A stretch of DNA of 64,000 nt from Cucumis sativus. Its lineage: Eukaryota; Streptophyta; Magnoliopsida; Cucurbitales; Cucurbitaceae. Of this stretch, positions 49,141-59,512 are shown one piece after another. The stretch covers positions 1-64,000 of the forward strand of contig NC_026655.2 in NCBI RefSeq assembly GCF_000004075.3. Direction: 5' to 3'. Below the pieces are notes generated by a model, which worked only from the letters and a program-made list of their open reading frames with translations, did no database searches and was not told the DNA's origin. Position 1 is the first letter of the stretch, and each line of letters starts with the position of its first letter. Made by a program: the position numbers and the translations under genes.

Positions 49141-49930
49141 TTTAAAAGAACCCAATTAAAAATTAGTGAAAAGCATGTCATTACTGATTTAAAATCAATT
49201 TGAATATATTAAAGTTGAATTTAAAGGTAGAGGGGTGAAGGGTTAAATTGATTTCAATTGGAGCGAATGGGAGTAAAGTAGAAGAGGGGATAAATCCGAA
49301 ATAAAGGGATAAGGTGGGGGAAGTGTATGCGTAATGAAAAGAATTAGAAAGGGACTAGCTGTTGAGGTTGTGGGTGGGGAGTGTTGAGGGTGAGGGGATT
49401 AAATTAGTCTGTGTCAAAGTACAAAAGGATCAGCCTTTTCAGTGAGGTCTGGACTGGAGCAAGTGCAGCCGCTTGGCTAAAGGCAAAATCACTGACTTCG
49501 CTGAACCCTCTGCCTCTGTACTTTCTCCTCTTTGCAAAATTGTATTTTTCTTTTTATTGCTTAAAATTCCAACCCCATTCAAGCAAATGACCAAGATGAC
49601 CCTTCCGGACTAAGCAGATGAAGATGGGTCCGGGTGGGAATTAAGAATTATATGTATAATTAGTGATTAAACAAGTACTGGTAGTCTCTCAATTGGATTC
49701 AAACACATGCATTAACAAAGCAAGCTCGTGATAGGAATAGGGTTAAGTTGGTACTTGAAGAGAGTCACCACCTTGCAGGCTTTACTGCCCATATTTTTGT
49801 ATTGACATACGCTGAGCCAGCGCCACCTAGTTAGTTACGCAAACGCTGTGGAAGAAAGTTGGCAAGTTTCTGTGGACAAGACTATGAGGTTGAGGTGAGG
49901 GCATTTCCCGTAATTTGGTGAAGGGTTGCC

Positions 49931-49937
49931 TTTATAG
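49931..49937 (+). promoter_or_regulatory. Candidate TATA element of LEAFY
   Basis: TTTATAG in GCCTTTATAGGG, about 240 bp before the LEAFY start codon. The following leader is CT-rich (TTTCTTTCTCTCTG), as expected of a transcribed 5' region. This rests on sequence alone. Confidence 0.35.
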
Positions 49938-50103
49938 GGTGCAACAGATCTCTTCCCAACCACCCCTTGCTCTTGTTTTCTTTCTCTCTGTGGCCTCTTG
50001 TCTCCTGAGATTTGCGACCCCAGACCGAAGCAAAGGAAGGTCGGAAAAAGAGCGACAGGTTGCGTTGTTTCTAGTTGCGTACCCTACGCACACACAAACA
50101 CAT

Positions 50104-50156
50104 AGCACCGCACCAACACCAGCACCAGCACCAGCACCAGCACCAGCACCAGCACT
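50104..50156 (+). repeat. (CACCAG)n hexanucleotide repeat in the LEAFY leader
   Basis: Seven to eight units of CACCAG, starting imperfectly (CACCGCACCAACACCAG), located 19-70 bp upstream of the LEAFY ATG. No ATG lies between the repeat and the start codon. Being a microsatellite in a leader, it is likely to vary in length between lines. Confidence 0.95.
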
Positions 50157-50174
50157 ACATATCCAATTCCTCAA

Positions 50175-51993
50175 ATGGATCCAGAAACCCTCTCCGCCAC
50201 TTTGTTCAAATGGGAGCCTCGAGAAATGGTGGGAGGCGGCAGCGGCGCACCCCTCCCAGCACCACTGCCCCCCTACTCGCTGCGGCCGAGGGAGTTGGGA
50301 TTGGGAGGCCTGGAGGATTTGTTTCAGGCTTACGGAATCAGGTACTACACTGCCGCTAAAATTGCAGAACTCGGATTCACCGTCAGCACCCTCGTGGACA
50401 TGAAAGACGAAGAGTTGGAGGACATGATGAACAGCCTCTCTCACATTTTCCGCTGGGACCTTCTAGTGGGTGAAAGGTACGGAATTAAGGCTGCTGTACG
50501 AGCCGAACGCAGACGTCTAGATGACGAGATTGAATCCTCCAGACGCCGTCACCTCTTGTCCAACGATACCACTACTAACGTCGTTCTCGATGCCCTCTCT
50601 CAGGAAGGTCAGATACGTCTAATTTTCCCTTCCTTTTCTATATCCGGATTGTTTGGCTCTCCCCTTCTTTTTCGCGTCGAACATTTTAATACATGGAAGC
50701 ATTTAGGTGATAAAGCATGACTAGACGTGTAATAACAATAACAGGGCTATCGGAAGAGCCGGTGCAGCAGGAGAAAGAGGCGGTGGGGAGCGGGGGAGGA
50801 GGAGGAGCGTGGGAGGCAGTTGTAGCCGCTGAGATGAGGAAGAAGCAGCGTAGGAGAAATGGATCAAAAAAGAAGCAGGTGATAGCGATGGAGGAGGATA
50901 ACGATGAAAATGAGGGAGCTGGGGACGAGGAGGAGAATATGGAAGTCAGCGAGAGACAGCGGGAGCATCCATTCATCGTAACCGAGCCAGGGGAGGTTGC
51001 ACGAGGAAAGAAAAACGGCCTCGACTATCTTTTTCACCTCTATGAACAGTGTCGTGAATTTTTGATCCAAGTCCAGAACATTGCCAAGGAAAGAGGAGAA
51101 AAATGCCCCACTAAGGTATTCTTTTTTTTTTTTTTCTTTCCTCTATTGGGGGGACTGCCTTTCCTTTCCTTGCCATAATCAACTTGAGCACCTCACCCAA
51201 TCTGCGGTTCAAAACATGATCTTGGTCGTTACTCTAATTCTAAATAGTCTATTCTTAAATAGATATCATTTTGAGCTTATGGGATTTTAATGAGCTATAA
51301 TGTAAATGGGCAATACAATGGAGGAATGAAGGGAAGTGAAGGAGGGGGCCCGTATGGTCTAAACAAAAAGTAGAAAGCGTGACAAGTGATGTGCAGTGAA
51401 GGGGAGAGATGAGTGTGTCGAAACGTGGACTGTGCAGTTATCTTTTGTGATGATTTCGTACTGTATGATACGCTGAGGGGGCAGTCAAAGATGGCGATTG
51501 GATAGTGGTTAATTAACTGACAAGGAGAGTGATGACGAGGATGATGATAATAATAATCTGCGTTGGTATTTCGTTTTGAAGCTTTGAATTGTTTGTTAAA
51601 TTGTAAATCTTGGGTTGTGTGTATACAATCGGGCAGGTGACGAACCAGGTGTTTAGATATGCAAAGAAGGCGGGTGCAAGTTACATAAATAAGCCGAAAA
51701 TGAGACACTACGTGCATTGCTATGCACTGCATTGTCTGGACGAGGAGGCGTCGAACGCATTGAGGAGCGTTTTCAAAGAGAGAGGCGAAAATGTGGGAGC
51801 TTGGCGACAGGCATGCTATAAGCCTCTGGTGACCATAGCAGGTACCCAAGGTTGGGACATCGATGCCATTTTCAATGCACATCCACGCCTTGCCATCTGG
51901 TATGTGCCTACCAAACTCCGCCAACTCTGCCACGCAGAGCGCAATGGTTCGACGGCCTCCACCTCCACTGCCTCCGCTCACTTGCCTTTTTAA
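50175..51993 (+). CDS. LFY: LEAFY/FLORICAULA floral meristem identity transcription factor
   Basis: Three exons, 50175-50607, 50745-51115 and 51637-51993, with the two intron positions typical of LFY, giving 386 aa. The N-terminus is [17 protein letters not shown], then a proline/glycine stretch. The SAM oligomerisation domain covers about residues 43-115 ([40 protein letters not shown]). An acidic and basic linker ([13 protein letters not shown], then [14 protein letters not shown]) leads to the helix-turn-helix DNA-binding domain from about 216 ([20 protein letters not shown], then [57 protein letters not shown]). LFY switches shoot meristems to flowers by activating AP1/CAL and floral organ genes. 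All conserved blocks are present and the gene looks functional. It is usually single copy in diploid plants. Confidence 0.98.
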
Positions 51994-53639
51994 TTTCAGT
52001 CTCTCTTGTCAAGAATCGAGAGATGATAGCTTGCGCACTGTGAGGAAACTAGGTCCTTATTCGAATATGGAATGCAATGCCACCTTCTCTTTTGAGATCA
52101 TATATTCATATATAATTTAATAATGTGTAGATCCCATGCTGCCTCTCCATAAAATTTAACTTCAATTTCGGCTTAGAAATAATACCTAGAAGTCTGTCGT
52201 CATTTTTTCAAAAAGAAGAAAAAAAGACAATTGTCCCGTTGAACTTAGTCCACACCTACCAATATCCTATGAAAATCTAATTATAATTTTATTTTATTGA
52301 TAGATAAATGGTAATGAATCTTAATCACTAACATTTAAATGGTTAATCACTAACGTTGAACTTAATCACTAAATGGTTATATTTGCACTTCTTCTATGAT
52401 TTATTTGCAATTTCAATTATTAATGGATCAATCATTTACCAATATATTAGATTGTTTTGTGAGCTTTTAATTTAGGGTGTTGCAACCAGTAAATTTTCTG
52501 ATGAATGATATAACAACATTCTAAACCCTTAAAATTAGTTATTATTGCTATATATATATATATATATATGTATTGCTGTTTCTTCTCTTCTTCTCTTTCC
52601 TCTCATTCTTTAAGGCTTTTTCACTAGGTTTGAGGTTTAAGTTATGAACCAATACGTAGTCTGATGCTAATTTATACAAATAATTGAAGGGTAATATTAT
52701 GAAATATCTATTATACAATTAAATTAATAGAGAAGGAAAACTTGAATTTTCTTTTAAGACGGTAACTAACTCAATTCAAACATCTTAATTTTATGGATTT
52801 AACTTTTCCCCTTCCCTTTTTTTTTTTTTTTAAACATTTCTAATGTAATTGATATCTTTTTTTTTTGCCATAACTTCTAATATGCATATTTGTTTTTTTT
52901 AAAAAAAATAGAATGGATAACCTTTTGGCATAAAATATTAAGGTTATAGCAACTTTTAAAACAATTCATAAATATAGTAATTTTTTTATTTTGTATATTT
53001 CTAAAATACCCTTGTTTTAAGTGTAATTGTAATGAGTAGTATTGTAGAAGAATTAATTGTAAATATAGCAACATTTATCCAATTTTTTGGTTTTTTCTTT
53101 TTTTTTTTTGTTTATTTAAAAAATAGCCTTGATTTTAATTATGGCCATCCTCTTATCCGACACTCATCATATATATTTGTTGGAATTCTCTCCTCTTACT
53201 CACTTCATACATCCTCTCCAACATTTCTCTCCTTCTCTGCTCATGTGATCGATTTACGGGAACATGGTGGAATTTGTAAGAAATGACGAAATTGAAAGTT
53301 TGGATTTCTTGACAAATGAATTTTTAGGTTCTATCCTAGAGAATATTGGAAACTTATCAAAACTAATAGAATTTTTAACTAAAGCAACAACAAATCTAAC
53401 CGGTGGAATCAACTTACGAGTTTAGACTCTTGATATAATCAACGTGGAATTTCAAGTCGAATATCTTCATATAGGAAGTATGTAAGTTTAGATTTAAGCC
53501 ACAACCTTCTAATTAGCAAAATTTCATTGATTTATCATTCAAATTAAAATGAATTCATCGTCGCCAAATCCAATCCGTTGTTCATATAAATATTTATATA
53601 GTTAGTTACACTAAACATTACCAATAATATGAGTGTTTT
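51994..53639. other. Intergenic region downstream of LEAFY
   Basis: Contains the LEAFY 3' UTR (to about 52,130), a (TA)n tract near 52555 and many homopolymer T runs. From about 52,920 two similar segments (ATATAGTAA, AATATAGCAACATTTATCC) look like the edge of a transposon that may continue into the minisatellite at 53640-55080. No gene is recognised. Confidence 0.45.
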
Positions 53640-55080
53640 TACGGAAAAAAATCAAAGCAAAAACAAAACGATTAGAAACTTATATATTTTGTTGAAAAAT
53701 AAATTTAACTTTTCTTTTAAGTATATTTAGTGATAAAAGTTTTACCTCTAGTCCACACATAAAGAAAAACAACAATAATGAAACTACCTTTCTTCAAGTC
53801 TATGAAAACCTATCATCAATAGATTTAAATCAACAACACTAGAAAAACAATAATTAAACTATACCTTTGTTTATTTTTCATGAAAATATATTCAATTCAT
53901 TTTTCAAGTATATCAAGGTTAGAAACGTAGCGTCGATAGACACTAATTAACAAGTACACTAAAATAACTACAATTATATACGTATTATGCTTACTTTATA
54001 TGAGAATTCAACTTTCTCGAAATCTATCAATGATAAAAATTAAACCTATCATCGATAAACTTTAATAAGCCAAAAACAATAATGAAACTATACATTTTCT
54101 TACTTTTCATGAAAATAAATTCATCTTTCTTTATGTCTAACCAAAACCTATCATGGGAGCTAGGCCATCAAACTACACAACAAAAACATAATTGAAACTA
54201 TATATTTTCTTATTTCTAATGAAAATAAAATCAACTTTCTTCAAGTGTACCACTAATCAAAACTCATCGTTGATAGACTATAAACAACAAAAAAGGAAAA
54301 AAAAAAACCCATACATTTTATCACTTTTCATGAAAATATATTAGACTTTCTTCTACTCTATCACTAATAGAAACATATCATCGATAGATAGTAGAGTACT
54401 AATCAACAACCTCAAAAAAAATAACATTGAAACTATGTATTTTCTTACTTTTCATAAATATAAATTCAACTTTCTTCAAATATATACTGGTAATGAAAAC
54501 ATATCATTGATAGACTCTAATGAACAACACAAAAATAAAAGGAAATCACTTTAAATATATTTTTATGATATGGTTGTATCATTGATGGAAGTTTATTGAT
54601 TACAAAAGTTTATCATTGATAAAAGCATTAACAATTAATTTATACGAATTATCAAAACTAAACAAAAGTTGTGAATCATGCTAATATGTTTTCAAGGATA
54701 TGCATATTTTCATCATCAATATAGGTTGATCAGCGATAAAAGTGTATCACTTGTAGGCTTGAACTATTACTAAACAATTTTTATCATTTAGAGAAAAAAA
54801 ATCATGAACTACACTGATATATTTTCAATGATAAGCTTTAATTCTATCATTGATAAAATTTTATCACTTAGAAAAGTATATTATTGATAATGTTATGTCA
54901 ATAATTGAAAAGTATATTATTGATAATGTTATGTCAATAATTGTCTGTGATACAAAAATATTGATGATAGTGGTAAATTAGTAATGACGGTATATAAACC
55001 AACAATACTTTACTATCACCGATAAACTGATGTATTTATTTGATAGAATATTGATGATGATAGTATGGTATCAATGATAA
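53640..55080. repeat. Degenerate about 115-bp tandem repeat rich in TATCANTGATA dyads
   Basis: AATGAAACTATACATTTTCT-type cores occur at about 54081, 54191, 54306 and 54427 (110-121 bp apart), each followed by CTTTTCATGAAAATA, TTCAACTTTCTTCAA and TATCATCGATAGAC. Earlier, weaker copies are at about 53780, 53850 and 53965. Dyads such as TATCATCGATAGA and TATCATTGATAAA recur more than ten times to 55,080. This resembles repeats common in cucurbit genomes; no coding frame. Confidence 0.75.
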
Positions 55081-57225
55081 TTTTCTATAAAATTGAGAAT
55101 TTAGTGCCTCAAACATATTTTTGGTGTTTTTAATGGTTTTTTTTTTACTTAGACTAAAATAAATCTTGTTATACTTGCAATTAGTTTTAAATTTTGCTAC
55201 TTTTGCAACATTTTAACCTTATTTTGCAACGTTTAAAAATATTTCCAATCAAAATATTATAAAGATTCGACCAACATCCGAATCCACAAATCAACCAAAA
55301 CTTATATTCACTAACAACAAGTCTATTATTAATGGCAGACTTTGCCGTAGATATAGGCATTAGTATATGTGGTAAAGCTAAAAAAATTAAAATCAAGCCC
55401 GTGTTAAAATAAAATCAAGTTTGTGTATTGGAATTTTGGGTATTAATTATTGTAATTAGTATTTGTTTCAATTAATGAAATTTGGAGTGTGTTTTGACAT
55501 TGTAATTCTCCCATTAATTCATTGTCCATGGCATTGCTCATGACAATTAGTACCTAATTAGCAGTATAGACTTCCGTGGAGTCATTGATAGGTGTAGATG
55601 TTATTAGTTGATGGTCTTAGCTATTTCTACTTCAGATAGGTTAAGTACTTTATGTTTGGATATTGAATTTTGGCCTGTGGTTTAGGCGAGGTTTTTTTTC
55701 TTCCCAATTTTGGTTATTTTATCCACATTTTCGTTAATATCGTTGAATTGAAAAATACGAGTTGTTACAATTGAATAGTCGGGTGAGATGAAAAATTGGA
55801 CTGCAGTAGGGAAGAGGGTATAGACTTGTAGGGATATGAAGAGGATGAGGTGATGAATCTGATGATCATGACAAAATTGCTGACATTGTAGGTGAAGAAA
55901 GACCCATGTACAATAAAATTAGTGATGGAGGTATAGGGGTGTGGGAGAAACAATGGAGGATAGGATGGTTAGAAATAGGAAGAGCTGTGTATTATTGGAG
56001 GATTAAAGCAAATGTAGTAATTTTATTTTATGAGTTGTTTGAGGATTAAAGCAAATGTAGGCTAAGTCAAAAGAGTATAACAAAAGAAAACAAAATTTAT
56101 AAAATATAACAAAGATTTCATATTCTAGCTTCATATTTAAAACAAATTTTGTTTTTGAAATCTAAAAATGAAAGAAAAACTAAAACTTTGAAATACATAT
56201 ATATATATATATATATATACATAAAATTTGTTTGTTTTGATCTGAAGCTAGTTTGAACGTGGGGAGAGATATATATGTGGAAAGTGATGGTGTATGGGGC
56301 CGTAAACGTTGACAATTATGGGGAGGAGCCGAAAGAGCAGAGTCAAGAAATTAAACACCATTTGTGTTGGACGCCTTCTTTTTTTAAAAAAAAATTGAAG
56401 CAAATAAAAAGGCACCATCCAATCATCTATTTAAATTGAATCTACACAACGGTAGCTACCATTTCGTGTCAGGACCTCTCATTTACCTAACTTCCACATG
56501 CATTTGGTCAGTATTCAAAAAGTTGGTATGAAGCAACTTAATGATATGGTAGTGCAGGGTGTGCATGGAAAGACAAAGGGAAAAGGATTTGAGTTGGGTC
56601 TGAAAGCGGCGGTTAAGATCAAAGTAAACCGCGTTGTCAATTGTCATCATTAGTTATCAGCCGAATTCGATGACTCTTTATTGTTGGAATTGGAACCACA
56701 CCGCCCCGCACGCACCACCTCCCATTCACTTCCTAATCAATTACCCATAAGAAATTAGGAAGAGTTGATTAATTATACCATGAGAGATGGAGGTGCCTCG
56801 GCATCCACTTCTACTATGTGTGTTTGAGTATAACTGATCTGTGTATATATATCTCTCTAACCCTAACCCTCCAATTCATTTTGGAGTTAAATTTAATTGT
56901 TATTACATAAGTGTGAGTAATATAATCAAACTTGCTGCATGCGCAATTAGCCTAGCCTAATTAATGAAGATACTCGATCCTTAGAGTATATAAAAGTAAT
57001 GTAATTAGATGAGACGTGTGCAGTAGCTGGGGACGTATATAAGTATGCAAAACGCCTTATGTGAATGTTACAACTGGGATGTGCATATATAATCATAATT
57101 TTATAAGTAGTTGCTGAGAAAAATCAAAATATATATAGAACGTGAAAAGTAATTAAAGATATATAGTGGCAGCTAGCTAGGTAAGTGAACTAAAAACAAG
57201 ATTAACAATAAGTAATTAAATTAAA
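55081..57225. other. Intergenic region upstream of the ERF gene stop
   Basis: AT-rich. It includes a repeated GAGGATTAAAGCAAATGTAG (55997 and 56041), a (TA)n tract near 56200 and a short telomere-like CTAACCCTAACCCTCC (56858-56873). The last few hundred bases should hold the ERF 3' UTR. No gene is recognised. Confidence 0.5.
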
Positions 57226-57717
57226 CTAAAAGCGGTGGTTTTGGTAATCATCCTGATGATGATAGGGGGCATAGGGGTATGATGGTGGGGTGGTAAGTCT
57301 CTCAGGGAAGTTAAGCTTGGCTTTTGTGCCCTTAAATCTGAGGGCAGCTTCATCGTAAGCAAGTGCCGCAGCCTCGGCAGTGTCAAAGGTGCCCAACCAC
57401 ACTCTTGCTGCCTTTTTTGGATCACGAATCTCAGCAGCCCATTTTCCCCACGGTCTCTGCCTTACTCCTCGATAATGTCGGCTTTCCCTTTTCACTCCTT
57501 CTTCATTATCTCCCCGCGCTGATGCTGCAGGTTCTTCTACTACTGATAGGCTTCTGCTACTCCCACTGCCACTCCCACTCCCACTCGTTATCACTTGAGT
57601 TAACGCAGATACCATCGCCGACGTGTCATATTCAGATCTAGCTGAGTAGATCGGGAACGGATTTTCTTCCTCCGATTCATCGGAACAAAGTGCTCTCTTC
57701 CCTCGCTTCGGATCCAC
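57226..57717 (-). CDS. AP2/ERF transcription factor, ERF113/ERF114 (group X) type; start codon uncertain
   Basis: Single-exon frame. The AP2/ERF domain ([20 protein letters not shown], then [33 protein letters not shown]) covers about residues 81-140 of the 163-codon frame; it binds GCC-box-like DNA. Group X markers are [11 protein letters not shown] and MVSALTQVI ahead of the domain. The frame opens at 57717 with GTG ([18 protein letters not shown]), where family members usually have ATG, and no in-frame ATG lies between it and the TAG at 57780. The first ATG is at 57615 (MVSALTQVI), which would give 129 aa; RAP2.6L/ERF113 starts at that motif. A (GS)n linker ([10 protein letters not shown]) comes from a short imperfect repeat. 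Relatives act in wounding, regeneration and stress responses. Confidence 0.85.
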   Translation of the reverse strand: MDPKRGKRALCSDESEEENPFPIYSARSEYDTSAMVSALTQVITSGSGSGSGSSRSLSVVEEPAASARGDNEEGVKRESRHYRGVRQRPWGKWAAEIRDPKKAARVWLGTFDTAEAAALAYDEAALRFKGTKAKLNFPERLTTPPSYPYAPYHHQDDYQNHRF

Positions 57718-57790
57718 TTTTAATTTTTCCCTTTCCTTGATATACCTTCTCCGGGGTGCCCCTTTTCCCTTACCAACCTATCCTCTCTCT

Positions 57791-57800
57791 CTATATATAG
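57791..57800 (-). promoter_or_regulatory. TATA box of the ERF gene
   Basis: CTATATATAG followed on the minus strand by AGAGAGAGAGG, about 75-80 bp upstream of the frame opening at 57717. It favours transcription starting near 57765, so the upstream exon needed to supply an ATG would have little room. Confidence 0.5.
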
Positions 57801-59512
57801 ATTTTGTTATGGCTTTCTCATTTGTTAAAACAATAAATTTAAAATAAAAAAATAAAAGCAAAAAACTTTTTACACACTTGTGTTTGGTTGGTTTATTTTA
57901 CAAAATATTTTATTCTTACTTGAATACTTTTAACATTCATGACATTTGTTCCTTTTTTAGAACTGCTTTTCTAGTGGTCCTCTAATTTCGTTGATGGATT
58001 TCATGTGTTAGCATTCACATATAGTTAGAACCTCAAAATTTATGAAATGGATGATTTTGTTAATTCACAGATGAATTAATATGTGATTAAGATATACCCA
58101 TATCAAAATTATATTAAAAAAAAATCTTTTTTTATAAAATCATATGCCACCGTTGAAAAATCAAATGATATAAATAACGATCCAAATGGGGAAAACAATC
58201 ATAACAAAACAAACAAAAAACAACTTCCATAATTACACAATTAAGCCTTGAGTTTGAGCCCATAATTACATAATTACAAAAAACAACTTCCATAATTACA
58301 TAATTACATAATTACATAACTGGTATACGATCTTGAACCGTTTAGATCTTAGTACACGATCGTTTAGGTCTAGAAGAGGAAATATATAAGAGATGATGAA
58401 GAACGTTTACCAAGTAGGGATTTGAAGAAGTGAAAAATCGAAGCAAGAAATTCTAAAAGAGAAAAAGTGAAATATGGTCCGCAATATTCAAGAGCAAACC
58501 TGGAATTTACGAAAATATTTTGGATTTTTTTATTTTATTACATACCTGAACTGTAAAATTTTGTTGTTTTGTTATATTTATGAAAACTAACCTATAAAAT
58601 ATATCACATATACTTAAATATTTATACACAATTGAAAGTAAAATTGCAATAAAAAATAAATTTTATATTTAATTTTATTGCTACTAAAAATATTTAAAAA
58701 AATTAATTCGTAGATAAATGACCACAATATGTCAAACTCATGACCTCTTCGTTAGCTATTGACATTTTTTATTTTTGTATCGACTTTATTTTACAACTTT
58801 AATTTTTGTAGTTATTGACCTTTTTTATTTTTGTCTCCGATATTCCTTTCAATTCTTTTACCCAACATAAGAATAGAAGACACGGTATCACCTATTATAT
58901 TCTCCAGAACAGAAAAGGGTTCCTGGCACATCTAAGCCAATAATCACTCGAGTAAACTTTTGTTCCTGTGGAATAAACACCAACCATTGAATGGACATAT
59001 CCATAGCATTGGCATGAACCATTACTGCAAAACGAAAGTTTTTAACTTAGTGCACCATCGCACAGCTGCTCATTCTTTTCACTTAACTGGAATGGCGAAG
59101 ACTGCACAAATAAGTGATTTGATCCCTCTTACAATTTGGAAATTTTCTCCTTCAATAGCAACTAGTCAGATCGTGCTACATAAGTTTCAAATGGCAGGAA
59201 GGCACCAGCACAAATTTGCAATTCCTTTAAAATACATGTAGGGCAACAAAATCAACAAATTTTCTACATATATTCCCGCAAACTTACCAAATAACAAGCC
59301 AAAGCTTCGTCAAGTCTTCACAACCACATTGCTATCCATTGCACTCCTCCAGACAACAACTCAAGCCCATTTTTTGCTTCTATCCTTTGATCCACTGTAT
59401 CTAAATCACTTCTTGATAAGTTGTTTAGGGAAAGTGCCAAAACGTCCATCAACATGATATGGCCCTCTTATGGCAGTTAGCATGCAGCATTAATAACTTG
59501 CACATTGAATAT
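57801..59512. other. Intergenic region between the ERF and WD40 genes
   Basis: AT-rich. It holds two copies of AAAAAACAACTTCCATAATT (58215 and 58276) with ATTACATA repeats, and dispersed repeat copy B. 58,900-59,512 is less AT-rich and probably includes the WD40 gene 3' UTR. No other gene is seen. Confidence 0.5.
58322..58593 (-). repeat. Dispersed repeat, copy B (inverted relative to 48592-48990)
   Basis: Read on the minus strand from 58593 it gives AGGTTAGTTTTCATAAATAT, then GCTCTTGAATATTGC, CTACTTGGTAAAC and TTCATCATCTCTTATATATT, matching copy A about 10 kb away. It lacks some internal parts of copy A. Confidence 0.65.

Larger units (their letters stand above)
47022..49920. other. Intergenic region between the IRX10-type gene and LEAFY
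   Basis: Divergent spacer of about 3 kb. It holds an A-rich run at 47217-47232, a hAT-like end near 47761 (minus strand TAGGGGTGTGCAAAATTTGG), a dispersed repeat copy at 48592-48990, and a (TA)n tract at 49121-49140. 49250-49920 is the proximal LEAFY promoter and is less AT-rich. No gene is recognised. Confidence 0.55.

Noticed and set aside
49932..50444. 170-codon antisense frame and the His-Gln-rich or Pro-Ala-rich frames over the LEAFY leader
   Set aside because: They are shadows of the CACCAG repeat and of LEAFY exon 1; the LEAFY frame has full family similarity and correct splice sites.
53032..53286. 84-codon plus-strand frame near a T-rich tract
   Set aside because: It overlaps a poly-T stretch and transposon-like sequence, has no family match, and starts from GTG or a weak ATG context.
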